Shown: positions 54,433 to 64,000 of the stretch, one piece after another
Layout of the letters: every line of letters begins with the position of its first letter
Numbering within the stretch: the stretch's first letter is position 1
Assembly: GCA_011037195.1 (NCBI GenBank)
Contig: JAAEAF010014926.1
Coordinates: 54,989 to 118,988, forward strand
Direction of reading: 5' to 3'
DNA length: 64,000 nt
Source of the DNA: Triatoma infestans
Lineage: Eukaryota > Arthropoda > Insecta > Hemiptera > Reduviidae
Program-made: the position numbers and the translations under genes
Notes under the pieces: generated by a model
What the model was told of the DNA's origin: nothing
What the model saw: the letters and a program-made list of their open reading frames with translations, nothing else
The model's database searches: none

Positions 54433-55007
54433 TGTAGTGGAAGAAAGAAATGGAAAAATAATAGTTTTGGAAAATAGTTTAGTGAAATAATTTTGTTAAT
54501 TTTAGCAAGTTCAAATAGTGTATTTTAGTGAAGGGGAAAGAGCCAGGTACTATGGTTTAGGTCAGTGCTACCAAGAGACAAAGGGCAAGAAACAGTTAGG
54601 GTAACTCACTCCAGACATACCAGCATTATTTGAAAAAATTTGAACTATGAAGAGAAGACATTCTTTCAGGACAGTCTGAAACAGACTTTCTACCAGAACA
54701 CTTGAACCAGTAAACATCAGTGCTAGTAATAAGTTAAAACATAAGAGTTTTGCGCTTAATCTATATAAATAATTGATTTATAAACATACCTACTGTGTTA
54801 TTGAAAAGCATTTAAATTTAGCATTTATATTTCTTTAAAGATAATATATGTAACTTAATCTACCAGTGTTTTCTTATTACTTAATCTACCAGTGTTATCT
54901 TAGATATTTCTTATTACCTCTCTCTCCTTCTCAAACATACACACAAGCCCTTTACAAACCGCTCAAGCCACTACAAGCTACCACAACATCACACCAAATA
55001 CAGTTCA
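54433..55007 (+). mobile_element. Solo LTR, family A (copy 6)
   Basis: It starts TGTAGTGGAAGAAAG and ends ACCAAATACAGTTCA. ATGG lies on both sides (54429-54432, 55008-55011), an exact 4-bp duplication. CTTAATCTACCAGTGTT occurs twice near 54856-54900, a small internal duplication. Confidence 0.85.
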
Positions 55008-55011
55008 ATGG

Positions 55012-56998
55012 CAATGGTCAACAAAATAATTTTTAAGAATTGATATTAAACATTATGCATAATACAGTATTTTGAGTTGATGACCATGTTAATGGATAAT
55101 AAACCGACCCATATTGCGACAGGTTTCTTCTGGGTAGTGCTGACCCAGATAACAGGTAGTGCTAAATAAACAAGGAAAGAAACACAGTTGGGATAAAACA
55201 AGCAGGAGAGAGGCGTATCCTACTTCTCCCTCCATCTTGCAATAAATGGCTGAAGGTAGGTAGGTGGGGTTTAATTTTCCCTTTCATGCATGTGATTAGC
55301 TGGCTAGTAACGGAGTTCTACTCTCACTTTCTGTTGCTCTTCTGCCAAAGTTGTAGCCTAGTATTACTCTGGAAAACCATTTAATTAGGTTTTCCTTTCA
55401 AGGGAGGCAGCCATGCTCTGCTCAAATGGATCCATCATCTCTATTTAAACTTTAAAAGTTTTTCTTTCTCTCAATATACTGCCTCTGTTAAGTCATATTC
55501 GTAACAATTGTTTACTTGGGCGATAACTCTAGTGTACTCAAAATTGGGGAAGTTAGGCAATTTTATATTTCCTTGAGAAGGAAGAAGCTACTCAAATAGC
55601 AATCTTTGTTGACGTTACGGAAGCTATTTTTGGACAATGATAACTCGAGTAAACAGCAAGCGATTTTCGAATGATATCGGCAAAGTGGATCATCGCTCTG
55701 CACTGGATTCAGGAGCTAATCCGTCGGAAGCCGACGGTAACAAGAAAGCTGACATTTGGTGAAAGCCGGAATAGACACAGATAAGCTAGCAATAGCTAGA
55801 AAAGTGAATCCTGAAAAAGGCATACTATGTCCCAGTCTCCTAAACTTGTCAATTTGTCGGATGCTTTCGTTACTTAATGGGCCATAACTACTTGCAGCCC
55901 CCGTTCCACTGTATCAGTATCGTTTGACGTTCAAAATCGATTCACCTCCGCTGCAGGGAGGTAAATATGATAGATAAGTAGTTATCTGGAAAAGCCCTCA
56001 AAGATGTTAAATGAGCAGATCCGAACTATAAAACCAATAGTGATAGCGGAAAATGTTTATCTGTTGTTTATCTACCAATGAAGTAGACAAAAATCTGGCA
56101 TCTATTTAAATCTATTCTGAGTTATTAATTTATTATACGCATTCATATGAAATCTTAATAATGTGGCTTCTCCAAGAGTGAAGCACCTCCCTCCATCAGG
56201 CGAGTTGATAGACAAGAGTAGTGGGGAGAGTGGTGTGTAAGAATTTCATGTCAGTAGTAGTTGTTCAGACCCGGCAGAGTAAGACGTATTTAAATAAGAA
56301 GTGTTTAAAAGTGTTGTATCAAGATTTATATTGATAAGATCTATCTGTAAAGAAGTTAAAAGACGAATACTGTATATTACTGTTTTATTAATTACTACTG
56401 TGCTTATTTTCCATTAGAAGGCGCCTTTAAAATAAGTAACTATTAGAAGTCTTTATAATACTAGGTATGTTTGTAAGTATTCCATTTTATTGAACTTAAA
56501 TAAATTGTATTGAGTTGTTTCTCTTTTAATATTGAAATTACATTATCTCTTTTATTTCAAACCCTTTACATTATTTCAAATCCCACAATAATTAATGATT
56601 TATTTTCAGTATAAAATAGCAAAACTGGAGGTGACATAAGGTACGCTTACGTATATTAAACAATACCCAGAGACTTTTGCTGCTTTATCATCCAGGATTA
56701 TGCTTAATAACTTTGCTTGTGCAAACGTCAACAGTAAAAGCTACTTAATGGAAAGTTCTGTATATTTCTCAGAACAACAACTTACAAAAATATGTATAGA
56801 TAAGAGTATAGTAATGCTATTTAATGCTTTTATAAACGAAACAGAAAGTACAAGAAACAGAATTGCAAATCCCTAATTAATTCTTCAGTACTAACAGTTT
56901 TCTCACAGAAAATATCATGTAAATTATAATTTATAGACTTATAATTATGTTTAATTTAATAGATGGTACTTTATTACTTTCTCTTAATGCTTGTTACT
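55012..56998. other. 2-kb unassigned region
   Basis: No recognised gene. 55600-55960 is less AT-rich and might be old coding sequence, but no frame gives recognisable motifs. 56240-56640 has loose LTR-like traits (ACCCGGCAGAGTAAGACG, AATAAATTG, AAAACTGGAGGTGACATAAG), not enough to define ends. Confidence 0.4.
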
Positions 56999-56999
56999 T

Positions 57000-57440
57000 T
57001 CTCTTACTATTGTAAGAGGAAGTGTGAAATTTTTGAAATTGAATTTCTTCCTGAAATACGAGGGTTCCCTGCGTTCGACAAAGTGATTTTTATAAATTGG
57101 TCTATGTGTGACGGTTAGGTGGGGGAAGTCAGCATAACTCAAAAATGGAAAGTATAGATGGGAGCGGTAGCTTCTTGCTAAAATGCTGGTTAGACTTCTT
57201 AATTGTTCTGTAGATTATTGAAAAAGCTGCTTGTTCTTACTTGTTGATTTCATTCTTGGTTGAGGGTTGTTCAGATTAATTTAAACACCAAACTTGGCCC
57301 ATTTGTACTTTCTCTTATGATTGTGGTACTATAAAATATAACATTTTTTTACAGTAAGCGTAAGTTTTGCGATCAATTACAGTCAAATTTTCATAATTTT
57401 GTGTTTTGTTTTGAGGTTCCCTGAGTGGGAAATAGTTATA
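57000..57440 (+). repeat. Two F2 head fragments
   Basis: 57000-57170: TTCTCTTACTATTGTAAGAG (terminal palindrome), CTTCCTGAAATACGAGGGTT, AAAGTGATTTTTATAAATTG. 57305-57440: TACTTTCTCTTATGATTGTG, TTTTGAGGTTCCCTGAGTGG. Both stop before any monomer. Confidence 0.6.
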
Positions 57441-57692
57441 TGATTGACAGGTAGGACTTTACACACTCGAGTTCAGGAGTTTGATCGCACGAGTGTAGCG
57501 CGTGCGTCAGTTTGGACGAAAGTTATATGCGTTCTGAAGAGAGACCAGAGTGGACGAAAGTTATAAAAAAATACTTTGCTCACAAGTTGAATTAGATTTT
57601 TTTATACAATCGTATCAATCAAAAATTGAATTCAAATAAGCAAGTGAAGAAGTTATCTCAGAATATAAGGTTCCATTTAGAAAGGTTATATA

Positions 57693-58232
57693 TGTAGTGG
57701 AAGAAGGAAATGAAAGAAAATAATAGTTTTGAAAAATAGTTTAGAATATTTTATAGTTGAAAAATAAAATTTTGTTAATATTTTAAATGTATCTTAGTGC
57801 AGTGAAAAGAGTCAGGTACTGTAATTTAAGATCATTGCTATTAGGAAGATAAAGGCACATGATTCCGTTAAATTAATACAATGCCACTTGGCCAACTGTT
57901 TTGTAAGAGAAGGCATTCTTTCGAACAGTCTGCATTCTGCTTTCAAACAAGAATAGTCTAAAAACAGACATTCAAGCCAGAACATTACTTCAGGAATCGC
58001 TATCTTAGATTCAGTGCAGTTCCACAATATATTAATAAGTTTATAATATCTTTGCAAATAATTGTAGTTATTATTTTATTAGAATATATTTATTGTTAGC
58101 AGTGGTGACTACTTTCTTATTTCTGATACTTCTCTCTTAAACATATATACTCACAAGCCCTTTTACTAAACTGTTCGTGCTACACCAACTACTACCACTA
58201 AACAACACAACACATCACACCATAATATTTCA
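57693..58232 (+). mobile_element. Solo LTR, family A (copy 7)
   Basis: It starts TGTAGTGGAAGAAGG and ends ACACCATAATATTTCA. TATA lies on both sides (57689-57692, 58233-58236). GCATTCTGCTTTCAAACAAG in the centre matches copies 1 to 3. Confidence 0.8.
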
Positions 58233-58329
58233 TATAGTTTAGGTATGTCAAAAATTTCATAGTTACACATATATAAATATTTGTCATATACATTATTATT
58301 ATAATATGTAGAATATAAAGAAATATTTA

Positions 58330-59240
58330 TATACGCCTATGTGGCAGCACTTCGCGAAAACAAATAACTTTCACACACACTAGTGGGAAAGTTGAACATT
58401 CATCACTAAATTGAGTGTAATAAACGTCATATTATTCAACGATTGCAGAAAAATAATTTTTTTTTGCGATTAGTATGTATGTGTGTGCGTGAGTCTGTGA
58501 GTTAACAGAATATCTCGAAAATGAAAAATCGCAGGAACCTAAAGTTTAGTATTCCGTTTCAGTACTATCAACGCATCTGCCACTAAGTTTTCGGACAAAA
58601 TCCATCAAGCTGCAATGCGACTTTGTTGAATGTTTTTTTTTCTTAAGTTTTATCGCGATTTTCTCCAAAACAGCTCCAACGATATTGTTTAAAATTCGTA
58701 TATAATTTACACATAAATATTTCACTTTTATCTGAAATATATTTTCTCGGGGAAATTGATTTGCTGAAGGGTTTTCTGTGGGGACAGTAGCGCTATGCTT
58801 TCCTCTGAAGTACCTCGTCAGTACATGAATGCTTTTACAATCTACATAATATTAGTATACATAACAAGCATTGATAGGCTACCACATTTAAAGAAAATAT
58901 GTTAATCGGAAAATGCGGATTTGTGAAATAGGTTTCAGATTTTTTGGGAATTTTCTCGAAACCGGATACAACGATTACTCTTTAAACTTGGAATGTTCAC
59001 TGTACAGATAAAAACATATTTTTATGTGAAACCTTTTTTTTGGAGTGGGGGTACTGTCAGTCACATTTAAATTAAACTGTGTAAGCTTTGTTGATTTCGT
59101 TAGAGGGCGCTCCGTTCAGATATACGAATTAAATACCTATCACAATTTTTTTTTTTCTGCAAGCCCAAAAAAAACTTTATAAACGTTGCAATTCTAAAGA
59201 AAATTTGTTAATTAAATTGCATTAATTGGTATAAGAGAAG
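58330..59240 (+). repeat. F2-related, long divergent copy
   Basis: ATTCCGTTTCAGTACTATCA and CAAAATCCATCAAGCTGCAA match the head of 15955-16226. Two monomers follow (TTTTCTCCAAAACAGCTCCA; TTTTCTCGAAACCGGATACA), each with GGGGAAATTGAT or a worn form. It ends near TTTGTTGATTTCGTTAGAGG. Confidence 0.6.
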
Positions 59241-60035
59241 TCGTCTAAGTTGTAATGTGTTGGGCGAATTAATAAATGTAAATTGTATCGAAATATATTC
59301 TTGTTTTATTTTTTATGATTGTAAAGTAAAGAATTTTTCCGATGTATATATTTGTAAATTTGGGTTCTTTGAAGGTTGAAAGGCACAAAAGAAACAGTTA
59401 GTTGAGTCAGAGATACCTGGCCTACCCCTATCACTACATTTATTTAGAACAAAGGGAATTTCCCTCTTCTCACTTTCTCCGGGGTGGAGGTAGAATATAT
59501 TTTAGGGAAAAGGGTCAGTTCAAAATTGATACCGGAAAAGGAGTGAAATCTGTGATTAGAAAAAGCCATGTTACAGTAGTTAGTGGTGGAAGTCCTCCAA
59601 GAAACCCAACCTTCTTCAACTTGGAATATATGTAAAATATGTAAATTTATAAAAAGCTATTTCGCCCAAGTGACAAGACACTTATGTTGTTGTATCTCAA
59701 TATTGTATTTAATTTTAACATATGTTGGTTATTTTAATTATATATTTTGAATCTATATATTTAGTTGTTTTTTCATCCTCCCCAACTTCGGTATAAACAC
59801 AGACCAAACGAGATCCCTTTAGAGAAGATTTCAAATATGAATTATAATAATTAATTATTAATTACATTTACTCCCTCCCCAAATATACATAAACCATATA
59901 CAAAGTGCTTCTCATACCAGAAGTTTTTTCCACCAAAAATCTTGGTGCGATTGGATAGAACTTGTTGCTTACAATCTGGTAGACCTTAAGCAGTATGTAG
60001 TATCTGTATTACTGATACACTATAGGCTCTAGAAG
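59241..60035. other. Unassigned DNA
   Basis: A 77-codon plus-strand frame (59402-59635) with no recognisable domain; a decayed coding fragment cannot be excluded. Confidence 0.35.
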
Positions 60036-60039
60036 ATGG

Positions 60040-60425
60040 CCGTACGGGTGTTATTTCCCTTGTTTGGTATGGCGTCTAGGCTCTCCCAAAGCTTTTGCTC
60101 TATAAGACAGTGGTTAGACCAATGTTAGTATATGCCTGCCCTTCCTGGACTTGGCATGTCGATCCAGTGTCGCCTCAGTGCAAGGTGATGCAAAATAAGT
60201 TCCTCAGATTCGTAACTTCCTCACCCAAATATACCCGAAGAGATATACCTAGACTTGCATGTTTCAATGAAAATCTACTATGGTCAAGAATATGACAGAG
60301 TTGCCACCGAGACATTTTTTGGCAGGTGCAATTTAAGCACTAATCAACTTTGCAGAGTGATAGGAGACTATGATTTGGGAGTTGTGCTCAGGCGCAGGAG
60401 AGTGAAGAGTGCTCTACTATAAAGA
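60040..60425 (+). pseudogene. Jockey-like LINE reverse transcriptase, late RT region
   Basis: Plus strand: LYKTVVRPMLVYACPSWTWH then QCKVMQNKFLRFVTSSPKYT and TRRDIPRL. LYKTxVRPxLxYAxPxW followed by xxQNKFLRxxxxxPxYxxxxxI is the same late RT region as at 11975-12163 on the other strand, from a different LINE copy. After a stop near 60295 some related frame continues. About 170 bp of 3' UTR-like DNA follows. Confidence 0.8.
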
Positions 60426-60444
60426 ATCGACCGCACATAGCTTG

Positions 60445-60618
60445 TTTTTTTTTTTTTTTTAAATTTTTCCCAAATCATTTATATATTAGGCTTTAAACAA
60501 TTGTACATATTTACCTTTATGGAGGTTATAGCTGTAAAGCTGACACTCCGGGAGTTTTGTGTTTTTTTTTTTAAATTTATTGTAATTAAAGCATGATCTA
60601 TCTATCTATCTATAGGCT
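60445..60618 (+). repeat. LINE 3' UTR with TATC tail
   Basis: Two T-rich tracts, then AATTAAAGCATGATC and a short (TATC)n tail at about 60598-60613. A microsatellite tail after a short A-rich end is common for some LINEs; it marks the likely 3' end of the element at 60040. Confidence 0.45.
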
Positions 60619-61188
60619 CTAGCAAATACTACAATTCTTACTAGAAAACATGGACTCGGTAGCGGTTTTGTTTTACATAGTGAAAAGTCACGATATATAC
60701 AGTTCCATTTACATAATTGCATATATTTAAATTTAGTAGGACTCTGACCCTCACAAGATCGACTGAATATTCGATTGAGTAGCTCTTTATTAGAAAATTA
60801 TGGATATTTTTATTTATTAATTAAGTTTAAGTGATCAATGAATTAGTAAAATTTATTATCACAATTAATGTAATAAATTACAATAATTTTGTGCGTGGAT
60901 TTATATATTTGCGTGAGTGGTATGTATATAAGCATGCACGCGGTATCCACCGCATTTAATTTAGCCCCACTCTTTTTTAAAAACGTGCTCAAGGACAGTT
61001 ATTTAATTTTAAAAATATTTTGGCATATGTGGCTCTCCAGACATGCAGAAGTAGGTATATTTGTTCTGCCACTATTGAAATTATACATTACTTACTTCAA
61101 TCAACTAACTAACTAACTCCCTAATTAAATTTTAGTGCTCCTAAATAAATGCCAAATTTCCGGAAGTAACTTTTTGGCTAGATTTTCT
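60619..61188. other. AT-rich DNA without supported feature
   Basis: No gene or recognised repeat. Confidence 0.45.
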
Positions 61189-61189
61189 A

Positions 61190-61605
61190 TATTCTGTTAC
61201 TCTTGGTAGGAGAAAGTATCGCAATTGTGGCAAATTTTTGAAATTAAGTTTACACCGGAAATAAATATTTTTAAGTCCCTTGAGTGTGAAAAAAGTTTTT
61301 AGCAAAAGTATGTGTGTGTGTGCGCGCTCAAATTTAGTATTCCGTTGTTTTGGATTTTCTTTAAACTTCGCATATAGTTTACCCACACAAATGTGCTTAT
61401 CACTTTTATTTGAAATATTCTTTGCGTGATTTTTTTTTTTGGAGAGGTGATCTGGGGGAAAAGTAACGTTAAGCTTACCTCTAAATTATCATTTCTATAC
61501 AATTCATGGTTCCACTACCAATATAATATTAAGTTAGATTAGCAGCATGATTAGATTTCCGAATTTGTAGAAAATTGGTAAATCGGAAATACAACTTTAG
61601 AGAAT
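61190..61605 (+). repeat. F2-related fragment
   Basis: Terminus remnant TTGGTAGGAGAAAGTATCGC, head (TTTACACCGGAAATAAATAT, (GT)n at 61310-61322, TTAGTATTCCGTTG), a partial monomer (TTTATTTGAAATATTCTTTG) and AAATTGGTAAATCGGAAATA. Confidence 0.6.
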
Positions 61606-61795
61606 TGATTTTGAGTTTGGGGGGGGCTAATGCTCAAAATTTTTGCTCTCCAACAATAGACTCCTTACTGAGATCATTATGGACTTACGGACAGGAACTG
61701 TATCGCATCCAAACCATCCAATCCAAAATCCTCCGCCACATTACTAACAATTCTTTCTATGTATCCAACCTTACTTAGATTAGATTCAATCGGGG
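61606..61795 (+). pseudogene. Jockey-like LINE RT, short late-RT fragment
   Basis: The plus-strand frame gives LLRSLWTYGQELYRIQTIQS and KILRHITNNSFYVSNLT, corresponding to the PIWTYGIxLWG...IQxxQSKxLRxITNxxxYVSN region of Jockey-group LINEs. It is joined tail to tail with a LINE fragment on the opposite strand. Confidence 0.8.
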
Positions 61796-62475
61796 AGGGC
61801 AAGCCTCATTCCACTGCGACCTACAATAAGAGGTCTATTGTGGATCCCCTAAAATTATTAGGGGAATCCTTCAGCTTCGCCCTCTTAATCAGGCCTAGCA
61901 AAGCTGAGCACTCTCAGCAAGCACTCCTCCATCATGACGCTCATGGCTTAGGGATTGCTCGTCCCCACTTGAAGAAACCTTGTCCTCGCCAGGCCGGCAT
62001 ACTCGCAAAGGATGTGTACCGGGGTTTCCTCCTCGGTCTTGCAAATAGGGCATACCGCTAGTAGTAATTGATGCATGTCCCTATTCATCCAACAATTTCC
62101 TGTTAGTAGACCACCTATTAGCCTATATCCCTTCGGCTAGAGCTCAGTAGATCCCTGGTAAACTTAGGCAAATGTTCCTTAATGAAGAGTTTTACCTGCC
62201 TCTGTCTTGATGTTCTCTCGCACCAATGCAGACGCTATACTTCTACCCAACCTTTGATAGAAGTTTGAATTAGGCTCTTGGACAACCCGAATTAGGCCCT
62301 TACCCTCCGCACAGATCTCAATATTCCTTTAGTCAACACTCCGCAATTCTACAACAAGCTCCTATCACATTCTAATAGCTTTAGCCCAAGCCCTCGCCTC
62401 ACATTCCCTCCCTGGAAATCGTCAACGTCGCTTAAAGCGCCGTTGGCCTTGCGACCTCTTAAATACCAGCTAGTG
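61796..62475 (-). pseudogene. R1/Jockey-type LINE, RNase H end and C-terminal zinc finger
   Basis: Minus strand: CERTSRQRQVKLFIKEHLPK, DLLSSSRRDIGLIGGLLTGN, CWMNRDMHQLLLAVCPICKT, EEETPVHILCEYAGLARTRF. The W..RQ.K.F, LSR..L..VGLLTGH, LN.H and C-x2-C...ETxxHxLCxCxxLxxxR order is the C-terminal part of LINEs that carry RNase H. Frames are open for about 90 codons around the zinc finger; upstream (62250-62475) is degraded. Base composition is clearly less AT-rich than the flanks, so it may be a younger insertion. Confidence 0.85.
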
Positions 62476-62614
62476 GTAGTAATCATTGGACGACTACCAA
62501 TCAAGTCAATCAAGTCATTGAAATTATGATATCAGCTTATTTACTTAATTGTAAAATTTGTTACAATTGTAAATTTCAAATAAAGAGCGGGAAAAAAGAA
62601 GAATAAAAAGAGTT

Positions 62615-62960
62615 TTTTTCTTTTGGAATTTTCACGTAAAAAGCTACAATTTCCATTAAACTTGGAGTGCTCATTGTACAGATATATATATCTGTAACTT
62701 TTATTTGAAACTTTTATTCTTTATCAGTAAAGACTGATTTTGAATGGTTCTATGGGTCCTGTCAGTTAGGTTAAAATTTAAACAGTCATTACAAGCTTCA
62801 TTAGATGAATCAGAGGATGCTAGCATACAAATTTACACTCATTATTCCTGATCACCAGTAACATATTTTTATGTTAAGTCCATCGAAACATTAGAAAATC
62901 ATTTCAATGTAAACGACAAATTTGTCCATTAAATTGTATTAATTGCAATAATAAATAAAT
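62615..62960 (+). repeat. F2-related fragment
   Basis: CACGTAAAAAGCTACAATTT, TTAAACTTGGAGTGCTCATT, TCTGTAACTTTTATTTGAAA, GGGTCCTGTCAGTTAGGTTA. Matches the second monomer of 58330-59240. Confidence 0.55.
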
Positions 62961-63824
62961 ATATAAATAAATAAAGTAAATTTTGTATTTACAAAGTATA
63001 TTTTGAATTTCTTCGGCTTAAATTGATAAATAACATTCTTATACTTTGAGCTATTATTACATTTAGATAGAGCTGTATAGAACGATATACGTTCCTTTAT
63101 GATTCCCTGGGGGGCAATAAGTTGTAACCCATCATTTCCTATTTGTTTTTTCCCAAGAGAAGTGGTACATTCCGTTTAAGAGAGAAAAGTAACGCCTTTC
63201 AAGTTGAATTTATAATATCTATCACAACTTTCAATAAACGAAAGTTCAACATCGATTTTTTAATATCCCCCCTCCCAAAGCATTTTAAACGACAAAATAT
63301 ATTTTTAGAATAAATAAATAGAAAGAATTAATAGAAAAGACGGTTCAGAGTAGAAAATAACATGGTTTTTCTTAAAACAAATTATATTGTTTAAATTTAT
63401 CCCCTTCATCTTGTGCAAAATTGAGCGTACCAGGAAATGGTTGTGAAAATGATGAACTGGTGGACCAAAAAGACGCACTATTTTCACTTTACACAATAAT
63501 TATGTTTTGCGTAGAATGGTAGCGCTGGGTGATGTCAGTGGTTTGAAGAGTAATATGTCGTAAGTTAAAATCTAGTTTGTTCTAACGTAGATAAGCTGGT
63601 GTCTAGCTTTGCGAATTCTTGGTTGATCATGAGGTTTTTTACCTCTTTATACTTTAACTGGCGACTTCTCTTAATTCTCAGACATCCCCGGCTTTTTATC
63701 GTAGTTTCTCCTACCTCGTGGTGGAATCTAGTAACAACTTCTAGGGGTGGAAGCTTGACAATCCAAGATAAAATTCATTCGCCAATACATAGCAATTTGC
63801 GGTACAGGAGAGTCCCATTGTTTT
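62961..63824. other. AT-rich DNA without supported feature
   Basis: No gene recognised. CTCAGACATCCCCGGC at 63678-63693 and the following less AT-rich 100 bp fit no family I could identify. Confidence 0.4.
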
Positions 63825-64000
63825 TATTTTTTAACTTTAAGGCGCCCAAAACCTTCTCAGTGCACTGCCAGCTTCCGGACAGAGTTTTCTCGTTACAGAC
63901 AACATTGTCCATCACCGGACAGGAAGAAAACAATCTAAGGGCAGCACAGCTGGACTCGAACCCGGGTCCTCCGCGTGGTAGTCCAGTGCGCTAATCCTTC
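63825..64000 (-). repeat. SINE-1, running to the window end
   Basis: TTAACTTTAAGGCGCCCAAA, TGCACTGCCAGCTTCCGGAC, GGGCAGCACAGCTGGACTCG (B box) and TAGTCCAGTGCGCTAATCC. The A box region is at the window edge. Confidence 0.85.

Noticed and set aside
56240..56640. Additional LTR
   Set aside because: No defined TG/CA ends, no target duplication and no second copy in the window.
1..64000. CRISPR arrays, rRNA genes, bacterial operons
   Set aside because: No regularly spaced short repeats, no rRNA-like conserved blocks and no long bacterial-type ORFs; the transposon content is that of an animal.

Overview
This 64-kb window is AT-rich animal DNA, roughly 30-35 percent GC by eye. It has long homopolymer runs, (TA)n, (GT)n and (GA)n microsatellites, and no long open reading frames. 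I could not recognise a single intact host gene, rRNA, functional tRNA, CRISPR array or bacterial-type operon. Nearly everything interpretable is transposable-element debris. The mix (Jockey-like, R1-like and RTE-like LINEs, a Penelope-like element, a Ty3/gypsy element primed by tRNA-Leu, a hAT-like transposase remnant, and tRNA-derived SINEs) suggests an invertebrate, most likely an arthropod. No species is assigned.

Layout. 0.3-9 kb holds a solo LTR, a MITE, a Penelope GIY-YIG nuclease fragment with a ribozyme-like hairpin downstream, an R1-like LINE tail, a 1.6-kb palindrome with a solo LTR inserted in one arm, and a SINE. 9-20 kb holds dispersed family-F2 repeats, two copies of the same chimeric LINE fragment 6 kb apart, and an LTR nested in F2. 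20-24 kb holds a solo LTR and a full-length F2 copy. 25-27.3 kb holds a scrambled Ty3/gypsy element around a 20-N assembly gap. 28-34.5 kb holds an R1-like LINE tail, a hAT fragment, and an F2 copy split by a small foldback element. 35-37.9 kb holds ribozyme-like repeats, two adjacent palindromes and an LTR. 38.8-46.8 kb holds three LINE fragments and a broken SINE. 48.2-50.3 kb holds the only sizeable non-retroelement coding region: an unrecognised protein of about 370 residues broken by one frameshift. 50.7-64 kb holds more LTRs, F2 copies, Jockey/R1 debris and a SINE at the window edge.

Three repeat systems are worth separating. (1) Family A (seven copies, about 450-575 bp) and family B (five copies, about 305-340 bp) behave as solo LTRs. 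Most family A copies have exact 4-bp target duplications at both ends. (2) Family F2 is a non-coding repeat of up to about 1 kb. It has a short palindrome based on CTCTTACT/AGTAAGAG at one end and two related monomers inside. (3) A set of foldback or Penelope-linked repeats shares the order CTGANGA, short hairpin, GAAAC. This resembles a hammerhead-ribozyme core, and the hairpin arms differ between families while staying paired. The unrecognised coding region at 49.2-50.3 kb and the ribozyme-like repeats are the best candidates for something undescribed.
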